DNA from: Reyranella soli
GTDB taxonomy: Bacteria > Pseudomonadota > Alphaproteobacteria > Reyranellales > Reyranellaceae
Assembly: GCF_007992495.1 (NCBI RefSeq)
Contig: NZ_BKAJ01000089.1
Coordinates: 1-64,000 of the forward strand
Direction of reading: 5' to 3'
DNA: 64,000 nucleotides
The stretch's first letter is position 1. Each line of letters starts with the position of its first letter. A program made the translations under genes and the position numbers. This document shows, in pieces, positions 48,839-58,306 of the stretch. The notes below the pieces were generated by a model. The model saw only the letters and a list, made by a program, of their open reading frames with translations, did not search any database and was not told the origin of the DNA.

Positions 48839-50881
48839 GTGAGCTATCGAATCGGCGTCGACATCGGTGGCACTTTCGCGGACTTCTGTGCGCTGGACGA
48901 AACGACGGGTCGTCTGGCGACGCTGAAGGTGCTCTCGACGCCGCAGGAGCCCGGGCGCGAAGTCATTACCGGGCTGGCCGAGCTCGGCAGCCGCTTCGGC
49001 ATTCAGCCATCGGACATCGGGTATTTCACGCACGGCACGACCGTCGGCATCAACTCGGTGATCCAGCGCAAGGGCATCCGCCTCTGCCTGTTCACGACGG
49101 AGAACTTCGTCGACGTGCTGGAGCTGGCGCGGCTGAAAATGCCTGACCCGTACCACCTCATGTCGTCGCGCGCCGAGCCGCTGATCACGCGCGACCGCGT
49201 GCTGGCGGTGCGCGAAAGGATGCTGGCCGACGGAACCGTCGACCGGCCGCTCGATCATGCGAGCCTGCGCGAGGCGCTCGACCAGGCGATTGCGCTCGGG
49301 GCTGAAGGCATTGTCCTGGGGCTGCTCCATTCCTATCGCAATCCCGCACACGAGCGCGAGGCCGCGCGGCTGATCGGCCAGTGGGCTCCCAAGATGCCCG
49401 TGTTCTGCTCCAGCGACGTGTGGCCGATCATCCGCGAATACGAGCGCACGGCTACAGCGACGATTCACGGCTACGTGCAGCCGCCGGTGGCGCGCTACCT
49501 GACGGCCCTGCAGGCGGCCCTGAAACAGGCCGGCGTTACCGCCGAGGCCATGGTGACCAAGTCGAACGGCGGCGTGATGACCGCCGAGCTCGGCAAGTCG
49601 GCCTGCCTGCAAATGCTGCTGTCGGGCACGGCCGCCGGCGTCATCGGCGCGGGCTTCGTGGCGCGCCAGGCGGGTGTCGACAAGATACTGAGCCTCGACA
49701 TCGGCGGCACCTCGGCCGACGTCGCGATCATCGTCGACGGCACGCCGACTTACGGCACCGGCGAGATGGTCGGCGACTTCCCGATCTACATCCCGACCGT
49801 CTCGGTGACGTCGATCGGCGACGGCGGCGGCTCGATCGCCAAGGTGAGCGAGTTCGGCATTCTGACGGTCGGACCCGAAAGCGCCGGCTCGACGCCCGGC
49901 CCGGCCTGCTACGGCCGCGGCGGCACGCGGCCCACCATGACCGATGCCTTCGCGACCTGCGGCATCATCGGCCACGGCAATATCGGGTACGATGCGGTCT
50001 CGGTCGACGTCGAGAAGGCGCGCGCCGCCATCGGCACGGTCGCAAGCAAGCTCGGACGCGGACTCGAGCAGACCGCCGAAGCCATCATCCAGGTGGCGGT
50101 CTCCGGCATGTATCGCGAGGTCGGCAAGCTCGCCTCGCGCCAGGGCATCGACCCGCGCGACTTCACCCTGCTGGCGTTCGGCGGCGCCGGCCCCATGATG
50201 GGATGCTTCCTGGCGCGCGAGCTCGGCATGCACCAGGTGCTGATCCCGACGGCGCCGGGCGTGCTGTCGGCGCTGGGCGGGCTGGTCGCCGACGTGAAGA
50301 ACGATTTTATCAGCACAGCGTACTATCCATTGTCGGCCGACGAGTTGCCGCGTCTCAAAGCCGATTTCGACCATCTCGCCAAGCGTGCGTCCACCTGGAT
50401 CACCGAGGAGCAGAGATTCACCGGCTCGTACGTGCTGCAGCCTGCCGCCGACATGCGTTACCTGGGGCAATCGTTCGAGATCGAGGTGCCGCTGCAGCTG
50501 GAGTGGATCACCGCCGGCGACATCGAGCGCATCGCCGCGGCCTTCCATGCCGAGCACGACCGCCTGTACGGGCACAGCTCCGCCGCGACGCCGATCCACA
50601 TGGTCAGCCTGCGCATGGTGGTGGTGGGCGGCTCGCCGCAGCCCAAGGCCGCCGCCGAACCGCTGCGCACCGGCGCGCCAGTGCCGGCCAAGCAGATCGA
50701 CGTCTATCTCGATGGCGCCTGGCGAAAGGTGCCGCTCTATCGCCGAGCGGACCTGGGCCACGGACATCGTCTCGCCAGCCCTTGCGTCGTGGCGCAGGAA
50801 GATACGACGATCTGCGTTCCGGAGGGCTTCACCGGCGCGGTCGACGCGTACGGCAACATTCTTCTGTCGCTTGGCCAGTAA
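48839..50881 (+). CDS. hyuA: Hydantoinase/oxoprolinase subunit A (HyuA family)
   Basis: 680 aa from a GTG at 48839 with GGAGGG upstream. ASKHA ATPase-type fold: YRIGVDIGGTFADFCALDE (phosphate loop), YFTHGTTVGINSVIQRKGIR, RVLAVRERMLADGTVDRPLD, EYERTATATIHGYVQPPVAR, LSLDIGGTSADVAIIVDGTP (second phosphate loop) and FGGAGPMMGCFLARELGM. Works with HyuB in ATP-dependent opening of a cyclic amide (5-oxoproline, hydantoin or N-methylhydantoin type). The substrate is not fixed by sequence. Confidence 0.92.
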   Translation: MSYRIGVDIGGTFADFCALDETTGRLATLKVLSTPQEPGREVITGLAELGSRFGIQPSDIGYFTHGTTVGINSVIQRKGIRLCLFTTENFVDVLELARLKMPDPYHLMSSRAEPLITRDRVLAVRERMLADGTVDRPLDHASLREALDQAIALGAEGIVLGLLHSYRNPAHEREAARLIGQWAPKMPVFCSSDVWPIIREYERTATATIHGYVQPPVARYLTALQAALKQAGVTAEAMVTKSNGGVMTAELGKSACLQMLLSGTAAGVIGAGFVARQAGVDKILSLDIGGTSADVAIIVDGTPTYGTGEMVGDFPIYIPTVSVTSIGDGGGSIAKVSEFGILTVGPESAGSTPGPACYGRGGTRPTMTDAFATCGIIGHGNIGYDAVSVDVEKARAAIGTVASKLGRGLEQTAEAIIQVAVSGMYREVGKLASRQGIDPRDFTLLAFGGAGPMMGCFLARELGMHQVLIPTAPGVLSALGGLVADVKNDFISTAYYPLSADELPRLKADFDHLAKRASTWITEEQRFTGSYVLQPAADMRYLGQSFEIEVPLQLEWITAGDIERIAAAFHAEHDRLYGHSSAATPIHMVSLRMVVVGGSPQPKAAAEPLRTGAPVPAKQIDVYLDGAWRKVPLYRRADLGHGHRLASPCVVAQEDTTICVPEGFTGAVDAYGNILLSLGQ

Positions 50882-50891
50882 GGAGTACGCA

Positions 50892-52907
50892 ATGCGCATC
50901 GATCCGGTCACGCTGCAGATCTTCGCCAACCACGCACAGGCCGCGGCCGACAGCATGGCCTTCACGCTGTTCCGCACGGCTCACTCGACCTTCGTGAAGG
51001 AAACCGAGGACTTCACCACCGGCCTCGCCACGCCCGACGGCATGACCTTCGCCAGCCCACGCGACCTCGGCGCCACCTGGTTCATCGGGCTCGATTACGC
51101 CAACGCCATCCACATGATCGAGGACTACCAGCCGGGCGACATCTGCATCACCAACGATCCCTATAGCGGCTTCGTGTGCACCCACACGCCCGACTTGCAC
51201 ATGTGGAAGCCGATCTTCTGGGAGGGCGAGCTCGTCGCCTTCTCGGTCAGCCACATCCACAACACCGACGTCGGCGGCGCGGTGCCGGCCTCGCTGTCGC
51301 GGCAATTGACCGAGGTCCATCAGGAAGGCATCCGGATTCCGCCCAACAAGCTCTACGAGGCGGGCAAGCTGAACAAGTCGCTGCTCAACGTGATGCTGAC
51401 CAACGTCCGCATGCCCGAGCAGAACCATGGCGACCTGCAGGCGCAGATCGCGGCCATGAACACCGGCGAGCGCAAGGTGCACGACATGGTGCGCAAGTTC
51501 GGCGTCGACGTGTTCCGCCAGGGCGTAAAAGACCTGCTCGACCTCGGCGAGCGGCAGGCCCGCGCCCTGCTCTCCCGCATCCCCGACGGCGACTATTTCT
51601 TCGCCGACTACCTCGACGAGGACGCGCCGGGCGGCGTGCCCGTCCGGCTTGCCCTGACCTTGAAGATCCGCGGCGACGAGGCGGTCATGGACTTCTCCGG
51701 GTCCGATGCGCAGCTGCAATCGTCGCTCAACGTGCCGACCGGCGGCGCCGAGCGCCACATCCTGCTGATGGTGGGCTACACCTACTGCCTCTACAGCATC
51801 GACCCGACGATCCTGCTGAACGGCGGCATCACGCGGCCGGCGCGCTGCATCATCCCCGAGGGCACGATCCTCAATCCGAAGTTCCCGGCCGCCGTCGGCA
51901 TGCGCAGCATGACCTGCAGCCGCCTGCAGGGCGTCACCATCGGCGCCTTCTCTGCGGCGGTGCCCGAGCTGCTACCCGCTGGGCCCGCCGGCGGCGGCGC
52001 CATCATGAACGTCAAGACGACCGACAACCGGACCGGCCGGACCATCATGGCCTCGATCGACCCGATCACCGGCGGCGCCGGCGGCTGGTCGGGCAGCGAC
52101 GGCGCCGACGGCTCGGGCGCCAATTCGAGCTTCCTCAAGAACACGCCGGTCGAGATCAACGAGACCGAAGTGCCGATCAAGGTGCTGCGCTACGGCCTGG
52201 TGCCCGATTCCGGCGGCGCCGGCCGGCATCGCGGCGGGCTCGCCACCCAGCTCGAGTTCAAGGTGTTCGCGCCCAACACGGTGGTGACGGCGCGCAACCG
52301 CGACCGCACGCGCTTCTCGTCGTGGGGCAGCAAGGGCGGCCGGCCGGGCGCCACCTCGTGTTTCTGGCGCAACCAGGGCAGCAACGGCGCCGTCGATCTC
52401 GGCAACACCGACGTGGTGCCTCTCGATCCGGGCGACGTGATCCTGGTGACGTCGTCCGGCGGCGGCGGCTTTGGGCCGCCCTGGGAACGCGACCCCAAGG
52501 CGGTGCTGTTCGACGTGCAGCAGGGCAAGGTTTCCATTCAGGCCGCGGCCGACGACTACGGCGTGGTCATTCGCGACGACGCGATCGACGATACGGCAAC
52601 GGCCGCCCGCCGGACGCGCCTGGCGGCCAACGCCAAGGCGACAAACGCCAAGGGAGGCATCTTCGCCTTCAACGCCGAGCGCGAGGCCTACGAGCGCGAA
52701 TGGACCGACGCCAACTACGCCGCCCTGACCGAGGTGCTGGCCACCCTGCCCGTCAATTGGCGCCACTACCTGAAGAAGCGCATCTTCGCCGCGATGGCGG
52801 AGCTGCCGGCGCACCAGCGTCGCGGCGATGGCAGCGAGGTGCGGCGCGCCTTCGAGCTGGCGGTCGGCGAGTTCCCCCAGCTTCGGCAGGCGCAGGCGGC
52901 GGAGTGA
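50892..52907 (+). CDS. hyuB: Hydantoinase/oxoprolinase subunit B (HyuB family)
   Basis: 671 aa, AGGAG before the ATG. MRIDPVTLQIFANHAQAAAD, HSTFVKETEDFTTGLATPDG, PGDICITNDPYSGFVCTHTP, DLHMWKPIFWEGELVAFSVS, HIHNTDVGGAVP (His-rich metal-like motif), ALTLKIRGDEAVMDFSGSDA and RYGLVPDSGGAGRHRGGLAT. About 100 residues at the C-terminus are extra (FAFNAEREAYEREWTDANYA). It forms the catalytic partner of HyuA, 10 bases downstream of it. Confidence 0.92.
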   Translation: MRIDPVTLQIFANHAQAAADSMAFTLFRTAHSTFVKETEDFTTGLATPDGMTFASPRDLGATWFIGLDYANAIHMIEDYQPGDICITNDPYSGFVCTHTPDLHMWKPIFWEGELVAFSVSHIHNTDVGGAVPASLSRQLTEVHQEGIRIPPNKLYEAGKLNKSLLNVMLTNVRMPEQNHGDLQAQIAAMNTGERKVHDMVRKFGVDVFRQGVKDLLDLGERQARALLSRIPDGDYFFADYLDEDAPGGVPVRLALTLKIRGDEAVMDFSGSDAQLQSSLNVPTGGAERHILLMVGYTYCLYSIDPTILLNGGITRPARCIIPEGTILNPKFPAAVGMRSMTCSRLQGVTIGAFSAAVPELLPAGPAGGGAIMNVKTTDNRTGRTIMASIDPITGGAGGWSGSDGADGSGANSSFLKNTPVEINETEVPIKVLRYGLVPDSGGAGRHRGGLATQLEFKVFAPNTVVTARNRDRTRFSSWGSKGGRPGATSCFWRNQGSNGAVDLGNTDVVPLDPGDVILVTSSGGGGFGPPWERDPKAVLFDVQQGKVSIQAAADDYGVVIRDDAIDDTATAARRTRLAANAKATNAKGGIFAFNAEREAYEREWTDANYAALTEVLATLPVNWRHYLKKRIFAAMAELPAHQRRGDGSEVRRAFELAVGEFPQLRQAQAAE

Positions 52908-52914
52908 GCAGCTG

Positions 52915-53691
52915 ATGGACATCCATTTCGACAATCAAGCGGTCATCGTCACCGGCGCCGCGCGCGGGATCGGCGGCGGGATCGTCGAAGGCTTCGTCGA
53001 ACGCGGCGCCAGGGTCTGGGCCTGCGATGTCCTTGAGAGCGAACTGTCGGCGCTGAAGGCGCGCGCTAAGCCGCAGCGCGGCGGCACGCTGGAGGCGCGC
53101 ACGGTCGATCTGACGCAATCAAAGCAGGTCGACGCCTTCGTGCGCGAGGTCGAACAGGCCTGCGGCGGCGTCGATGTGCTGGTGCATGTCGCGGGCGGCG
53201 TGCGCGGGCAGAGCAAGCGCCCGGTCGAGGAGGTGAGCGACGACGACTGGCGCGCCATCCAGGCCGTCAACGTCGAAGGCGCCTTCTTCGCCAGCCGCGC
53301 CGTGGCGCCGGGCATGAAGAAGAAGGGCAAGGGCCGCATCGTCGTGATCGCGAGCCGCGCCGGCCTCGGCGTCAGCCTGACCGGCATCCAGTCCTATGCC
53401 ACCGCCAAGGCGGCCCAGCTCGGCCTGGTGCGCCAACTCGCGCACGAGCTCGGGCCAAACGGCATCACGGTCAATGCGGTGGCGCCGGGCTTCCTGCGCA
53501 CCAGCCCCGACTACGAGCGGCAATGGCAGTCCTATGGTCCCGAGGGCCAGAAGGCGATGATCGAGCGCGTCGCCATGCGCCGCCTGGGCGAGCCGCAGGA
53601 CATCGCCCATGCCGTGATGTTTCTGGCCTCGCCTTATGCCTCATGGATCACGGGCCAGGTGCTGCCGGTGACCGGCAGTCCGATTTCATGA
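52915..53691 (+). CDS. Short-chain dehydrogenase/reductase
   Basis: 258 aa from the ATG at 52915, 7 bases after hyuB. Classical SDR: VIVTGAARGIGGGIVEGFVE (NAD(P) loop), VLVHVAGGVRG, IQAVNVEGAFF, IVVIASRAG with the catalytic Ser, SYATAKAAQLGLVRQLAHEL (YxxxK) and ITVNAVAPGFLRT. Probably oxidises or reduces a hydroxyl/keto intermediate of the pathway. Confidence 0.93.
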   Translation: MDIHFDNQAVIVTGAARGIGGGIVEGFVERGARVWACDVLESELSALKARAKPQRGGTLEARTVDLTQSKQVDAFVREVEQACGGVDVLVHVAGGVRGQSKRPVEEVSDDDWRAIQAVNVEGAFFASRAVAPGMKKKGKGRIVVIASRAGLGVSLTGIQSYATAKAAQLGLVRQLAHELGPNGITVNAVAPGFLRTSPDYERQWQSYGPEGQKAMIERVAMRRLGEPQDIAHAVMFLASPYASWITGQVLPVTGSPIS

Positions 53692-53699
53692 CCCAATCA

Positions 53700-53822
53700 C
53701 CGTCATCCCGAGCGAAGCCGCCCGAAGGGCGGCGTAGTCGAGGGACCTGTTTTGAGCGACGCATCGACAAAACAGCTCCCTCCGCTACGCCTCGCTTCGC
53801 GAGGCTCCGGTCGGGATGACGG
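53700..53822. repeat. Long palindromic (MITE/REP-like) element
   Basis: A 123-base element with perfect 12-bp terminal inverted repeats, CCGTCATCCCGA and TCGGGATGACGG. A second inner pair (AGGGA..CTGTTTTG and CAAAACAG.CTCCCT) lets the whole folds into one long hairpin. It lies inside the operon, between the SDR stop and the deacetylase Shine-Dalgarno. The wording is that of a dispersed alphaproteobacterial repeat. Confidence 0.8.
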
Positions 53823-53842
53823 GAAAGAAGAAGGAGGAAACA

Positions 53843-54766
53843 ATGTCCCCTGCACGCCCGACCATCGTTCCCAAGCAGGATGAGCCCGAGCAGCCCTGGC
53901 AGTGGTCCGAGCAGCGCTGGCGCAGCATTGTTGAGCGCGTGCGCGCTGGTAAGACGCTGCGACCCGACGCCTGGCCGAACGGTGCGCGCTGCGCCGTGGC
54001 GATCTCGTTCGACTCCGATCACGAGACCGGCGAGCTGCGCGAGGGCGGCGAATCGATCGGACGCCTGAGCCAGGGCCAGTACGGCAACCGCGCCGGCATC
54101 CCGCGCATCCTGGCGCTGCTGCAGAAGTACGCCGTCCCGGCGACCTTCTACGTGCCGGCGGTCTCGGCCATGCTGCATGCCGACGAACAGCGCCGCGTCA
54201 CTGCCGAGGGCCACGAGATCGGCATCCACGGCTGGATCCACGAGCGCAACTCGATCCTGCCCGAGGCCTCGGAGCGCGACCTGCAGATGCGCGCGGCCGA
54301 CATGCTGGAGAAGATCTCGAGCCAGCGGCCGGTCGGCATCCGCACGCCGTCCTGGGACTTTTCGCCCAACACGCTCGCCATCACCCGCGACATGGGGCTG
54401 CTCTACGACTCCTCGCTGATGGCCGACGACGATTGCTATGAGCTGCTGCTCGACGGCCAGCCGACCGGCGTCGTCGAGCTGCCGGTCGAATGGATCCGCG
54501 ACGACGCGGTCTACTTCAATATGAACCGCTTCGCGGCACTCAGGCCCTACACGCCGCCCTCTTCTGTGCTGGAGATCTTCCGCCGCGAGTTCGACGCGGC
54601 CTATGCCGAGGGCGGGCTGTTCCAGCTGACGATGCACCCGCATATCATCGGACACCGTTCGCGCATGATGATCCTGGAGGAACTTATCCAGCACATCCGC
54701 GCGCACACCGGCATCTGGTTCGCCACACACGCCGACGTCGTGCGTTACGTCAAGCAGGGGAGCTGA
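53843..54766 (+). CDS. NodB-fold amidohydrolase (cyclic-imide hydrolase/PuuE-like polysaccharide-deacetylase family)
   Basis: 307 aa from the ATG at 53843 (AAGGAGG; the in-frame ATG at 53816 lies in the repeat). ARCAVAISFDSDHE carries the NodB Asp pair. RAGIPRILALLQKYAVPATF, EGHEIGIHGWIHERNSILPE (HxxxH metal motif), VGIRTPSWDFSPNTLAITRD and LFQLTMHPHIIGHRSRMMIL follow. There is no signal peptide, so it acts in the cytoplasm and not on a polysaccharide. Cytoplasmic NodB-fold enzymes of this size include PuuE allantoinase and cyclic-imide hydrolase. Together with HyuAB this points to hydrolysis of a cyclic amide or imide (inference). Confidence 0.88.
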   Translation: MSPARPTIVPKQDEPEQPWQWSEQRWRSIVERVRAGKTLRPDAWPNGARCAVAISFDSDHETGELREGGESIGRLSQGQYGNRAGIPRILALLQKYAVPATFYVPAVSAMLHADEQRRVTAEGHEIGIHGWIHERNSILPEASERDLQMRAADMLEKISSQRPVGIRTPSWDFSPNTLAITRDMGLLYDSSLMADDDCYELLLDGQPTGVVELPVEWIRDDAVYFNMNRFAALRPYTPPSSVLEIFRREFDAAYAEGGLFQLTMHPHIIGHRSRMMILEELIQHIRAHTGIWFATHADVVRYVKQGS

Positions 54767-54788
54767 ACGAAAAAAGAGGAGGCAGGAG

Positions 54789-56342
54789 ATGAAACGGAGA
54801 ACTCTGTCAGCGCTGGCCGCGATCGCCGCGGCAGCATCGTTCGTGTTTTCAGGAAGCGCCTGGGCGCAGGGCAAGTACGTCCACGCAAACAACAGCGGCT
54901 ACGACAACCTCGATCCGCATGTCGTCTTCGACGTCGGGCGCGCCGCGTCCCGCATCAACTTCTACGACGGTCTGCTTCGCTGGGTCGACAACCCGCCGAA
55001 GATGATTCCCTGGCTGGCGGAAAGCTACACGGCTTCGGACGACGGCAAGACCTGGACGTTCAAGCTGAAGAAGGGCGTGAAGTTCCACGACGGCAGCGAG
55101 TTCACCGCCGACGACGTGCTCTACAGCATCGAGCGCATGCTCGCGACGAAGAAGGGCGCATCGTCGCTGTTCCTGCCGATCATCATGCCGGGCAGCACCA
55201 AGGCGCCCGACAAGTACACGGTCGTCTTCACCCTGAAGGAGCCGTCGGCGATCTTCCTCTCCACGGTGCCGGAAATCCTGATCGTCAATTCCCAGCTGGT
55301 GAAGAAGAACGAGAAGGACGGCGACTGGGGCCAGGCGTGGCTCGCCAAGAACGTCGCCAGCACCGGCTCCTACAAGCTCAAGCGCTACGATCCGGCGATC
55401 GGCTTCGTCGGCGAACGGTTCAAGGACCATTTCGCCGGCTGGGGACCCAAGGCATTCGACGAGATCGAGTTCCGCACCGTGCTGGAGACCAACACCCGCG
55501 TTCAGGGACTGATCAAGGGCGACATCCAGGGCACCGATGGATATCTGCCCTACGACCAGATCCTGCGGCTGAAGGAGGCGAAGAACGTGCAGATCCTCGA
55601 GCAGGAATCGATGCGCGTCTTCTACTTCAACATCCATAACGGCCGCGGCCCGATGAGCGATGTGCACTTCCGCCGGGCGCTCGCCTATGCCTTCGACTAT
55701 GACGGCTTCGTCAAGGACATCCTGAAGGGCGCGGTCTCGCGCAACGCCGGGCCCAACCCGAACAATCTCTGGGGCTCACCCAAGGATCTGAAGCCATACA
55801 CCTATGATCTGGAGAAGGCCAAGGCGGAGCTGGCGCTCGTGAAGGAGCCGATACGGCCGATCACCATCGGCACGCTGGCCGGCTTCAGCGAGACCGAGCA
55901 GGCCGCCACCCTCCTGCAGAACGGCGCCAAGAAGATCGGCATCGACATCAAGATCGAGTCCGCGCCCTGGCCTGTTATCCAGACCCGCATGCAGGACCGC
56001 GAGAAGAACTACGACATGGTCCCGCTATGGAAGAGCACCTACTATGTCGACCCCAACAACTGGGTCGGCGAGATGTACGCCTCGCGCTACATCGGCACGC
56101 GCAACACCTCGTACATCAATGATCCCGAGATGGACAAATGGCTCGACGAGGCGCTGGCGATCAGCGACCAGGACAAGCGCAGCGTGCTCTACGAGAAGGC
56201 GGTGACCAAGGCGACCGATCAGGCCTTCGGCATCTACGTCTACAATACGCGGTGGTACGGCCCCTACGCCGCCAATGTCGCCGGCATCCGCTTCAGCCCG
56301 ATCGGCAGCGGACAGGACATGCGCTGGGCCTACTATAAATAG
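54789..56342 (+). CDS. Dpp/Opp-type ABC transporter substrate-binding protein
   Basis: 517 aa. Sec signal MKRRTLSALAAIAAAASFVF...AWAQ. SBP family 5: HANNSGYDNLDPHVVFDVGR, MIPWLAESYTASDDGKTWTF, KGVKFHDGSEFTADDVLYSI, NVASTGSYKLKRYD, VHFRRALAYAFDYDGFVKDI and KIGIDIKIESAPWPVIQTRM. Periplasmic receptor of the importer encoded by the next four genes. It lies 22 bases behind the NodB-fold gene. Confidence 0.93.
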   Translation: MKRRTLSALAAIAAAASFVFSGSAWAQGKYVHANNSGYDNLDPHVVFDVGRAASRINFYDGLLRWVDNPPKMIPWLAESYTASDDGKTWTFKLKKGVKFHDGSEFTADDVLYSIERMLATKKGASSLFLPIIMPGSTKAPDKYTVVFTLKEPSAIFLSTVPEILIVNSQLVKKNEKDGDWGQAWLAKNVASTGSYKLKRYDPAIGFVGERFKDHFAGWGPKAFDEIEFRTVLETNTRVQGLIKGDIQGTDGYLPYDQILRLKEAKNVQILEQESMRVFYFNIHNGRGPMSDVHFRRALAYAFDYDGFVKDILKGAVSRNAGPNPNNLWGSPKDLKPYTYDLEKAKAELALVKEPIRPITIGTLAGFSETEQAATLLQNGAKKIGIDIKIESAPWPVIQTRMQDREKNYDMVPLWKSTYYVDPNNWVGEMYASRYIGTRNTSYINDPEMDKWLDEALAISDQDKRSVLYEKAVTKATDQAFGIYVYNTRWYGPYAANVAGIRFSPIGSGQDMRWAYYK

Positions 56343-56355
56343 TCATGATCTTCCG

Positions 56356-56409
56356 GACCGCGAGCCTCTGGCTCGCTCAAGCTCATGAGGGAGCCAGAGG
56401 CTCGCGGTC
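56356..56409. repeat. Perfect 19-bp hairpin between binding-protein and permease genes
   Basis: GACCGCGAGCCTCTGGCTC (56356-56374) and its exact reverse complement (56391-56409) around a 16-base loop. No T-run follows, so it is not an ordinary terminator. In the mRNA it could protect the binding-protein message from 3' decay and lower permease expression, as REP hairpins do in other ABC operons. Confidence 0.8.
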
Positions 56410-56427
56410 GGGAAGAGGAAGAGTCTG

Positions 56428-57432
56428 ATGCGCCGTCTAGAGATGATCCTGTCACGACTGGTCTGGTTTGTGCCGACGATGGCCGGCCTCGTCGTCATCG
56501 TCTTCCTGATCTCCAACGTCATCCCCACCGATCCGGTGAAGGTCCTGCTGGGCGAGAACGCCACGCCGGCGCAGATCGAGGCGATGCGCGTGAAGCTCGG
56601 CTACGACCAGCCGCTCTGGGTCCAGCTGGCGCGGCACTTCCACGACATCGTGTCGGGCAATCTCGGCACCAGCATCTACAGCCAGCGGCCGATATCGGAG
56701 GATCTGGCCACGCGCCTGCCGGCCACGCTCGAGCTCACCCTGACGGCCATCATCGTGTCGGTCGCGCTCGGCATTCCGCTCGGCGTGATATCGGCGCTGA
56801 AGCGCAATTCGCTGCTCGACCACATCCTGCGGGTGGTCAGCGTCTCCGGGCTTGCCATCGCCGCGTTCTGGCTGGCGCTGCTGCTGCAATTCTTCTTTGC
56901 GATGAAGCTCGGCGTGGCGCCGCTCAACAGTCGCATCGACGGCTTTGGCCCCACTCCGGTGACCGGGCTGATGATCATCGATTCGATGCTCGACTGGGAC
57001 ATGGAATCCCTGCACAGCGCGCTGTCGCACATCGCCCTGCCCGCGCTCACGCTGGCGCTGCCGGCGGCCGCGACGATCGTTCGCTTCACCCGCGCCGGCG
57101 TGCTCGACGTCATCAACAGCAACCACGTGCTCTACCAGCGCGCCATGGGACTGCCGCCGGGCCTGATCGTGTGGAAGTACGTGCTGCGCAACGCGCTGAT
57201 CTCGACCGTCACCCAGATCGGCCTGATCTTCGGCGTGCTGGTGACCAACGCCGTGATCGTCGAGACGGTGTTCGACTGGCCCGGCATGGGCACCTTCGCG
57301 GTGCAGTCGATCCTGCAGTCCGACCACAAGGCGATCATCGGCTTCACCATCTGGATCGGCGCCCTGATTGTGATCGTCAACCTGCTGGTCGACATTACTC
57401 ATTCGTTCATCGATCCAAGAGGTTCGCGATGA
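56428..57432 (+). CDS. Dpp-type ABC transporter permease B
   Basis: 334 aa. DppB family: ILSRLVWFVPTMAGLVVIVF, DPVKVLLGENATPAQIEAMR, LGYDQPLWVQLARHF, GNLGTSIYSQRPISEDLATR, LPATLELTLTAIIVSVALGI, the EAA-like loop YQRAMGLPPGLIVWKYVLRN and VIVETVFDWPGMGTFAVQSI. Six membrane helices; inner membrane. Confidence 0.93.
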   Translation: MRRLEMILSRLVWFVPTMAGLVVIVFLISNVIPTDPVKVLLGENATPAQIEAMRVKLGYDQPLWVQLARHFHDIVSGNLGTSIYSQRPISEDLATRLPATLELTLTAIIVSVALGIPLGVISALKRNSLLDHILRVVSVSGLAIAAFWLALLLQFFFAMKLGVAPLNSRIDGFGPTPVTGLMIIDSMLDWDMESLHSALSHIALPALTLALPAAATIVRFTRAGVLDVINSNHVLYQRAMGLPPGLIVWKYVLRNALISTVTQIGLIFGVLVTNAVIVETVFDWPGMGTFAVQSILQSDHKAIIGFTIWIGALIVIVNLLVDITHSFIDPRGSR

Positions 57433-57442
57433 GGGGATCGCG

Positions 57443-58306
57443 ATGAAGGCTGGCTGGCGGCGTGGGCTGAACCGGTTCGCGAGCGACCGCGCCTCGGCGC
57501 TGGGGCTGGCACTGCTGGTCTTGCTGCTCGTGGCGGCGATCTTCGCGCCGATCCTGGCGCCCTTCCCCGGCGACGTCGCGGATTTCCATACCGCCAACCG
57601 CCTGCGCCCGCCCGACGCCGTGAACTGGCTAGGCACCGACCGCATGGGTAGCGACCTGTTCAGCCGCATCCTGTTCGGCGCCCGCATCACCATCACCATC
57701 GCCGTCGTCGCCGTCGGCTCCGCCGTCCTGGTCGGCGTACCGATCGGTCTCGTCGCCGGCTACTACGGCGGCTGGCCGAGCAATCTCTTGATGCGCGTCT
57801 CCGACATCTTCCTCGCGGTGCCGCAGATTGTGCTGGCCATCGCCATCGCCCAGACGCTGGGCCCGTCGATCGAGAACGTCATCCTGGCGCTCAGCATCAC
57901 CTATTGGCCGTTCTGGGCCCGCCTGGTGTTCGCCGAGACGCGGTCGCTGAAGAACGAGGTCTTCATCGAATCGGCGATCGCGCTCGGCGCCTCGCCGTTG
58001 CGCGTGATGACTCTGCACGTGCTGCCCAACATCGCCTCGGCCATCATCGTGCGCACGTCGATCGGCATGGGCGCCACGATCCTGACCGCGGCTGCATTGG
58101 GCTTCCTGGGACTGGGCGCCCCGCCGCCGACGCCCGAATGGGGCCGCATGATCGCCGAATCGCGCGAGTTCCTGCCCGAGGCGTGGTGGTACGCGACCGT
58201 GCCCGGGATCGCCATCTTCATGGTGGTCATGGGCTTCAACCTGCTGGGCGACGGGCTGCGCGACTTCCTCGATCCACGCATCAGGCGGGGAGCCGGCGTC
58301 AAGTGA
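57443..58306 (+). CDS. Dpp-type ABC transporter permease C
   Basis: 287 aa, 10 bases after permease B. DppC family: ALGLALLVLLLVAAIFAPIL, HWLGTDRMGSDLFSRI-type segment (NWLGTDRMGSDLFSRILFGA), VGVPIGLVAGYYGGW, SDIFLAVPQIVLAIAIAQTL, the EAA loop ALGASPLRVMTLHVLPNIAS and LGFLGLGAPPPTPEWGRMIA. Stop overlaps the next start (GTGA). Confidence 0.93.
   Translation: MKAGWRRGLNRFASDRASALGLALLVLLLVAAIFAPILAPFPGDVADFHTANRLRPPDAVNWLGTDRMGSDLFSRILFGARITITIAVVAVGSAVLVGVPIGLVAGYYGGWPSNLLMRVSDIFLAVPQIVLAIAIAQTLGPSIENVILALSITYWPFWARLVFAETRSLKNEVFIESAIALGASPLRVMTLHVLPNIASAIIVRTSIGMGATILTAAALGFLGLGAPPPTPEWGRMIAESREFLPEAWWYATVPGIAIFMVVMGFNLLGDGLRDFLDPRIRRGAGVK

Noticed and set aside
53843..54766. Exported polysaccharide or chitin deacetylase
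   Set aside because: No signal peptide or membrane anchor, and it sits within a hydantoinase/ABC-importer operon.
56356..56409. Rho-independent terminator
   Set aside because: The stem is perfect but is followed by GGGAAGAGG, not a T-run, and operon genes continue on the same strand.
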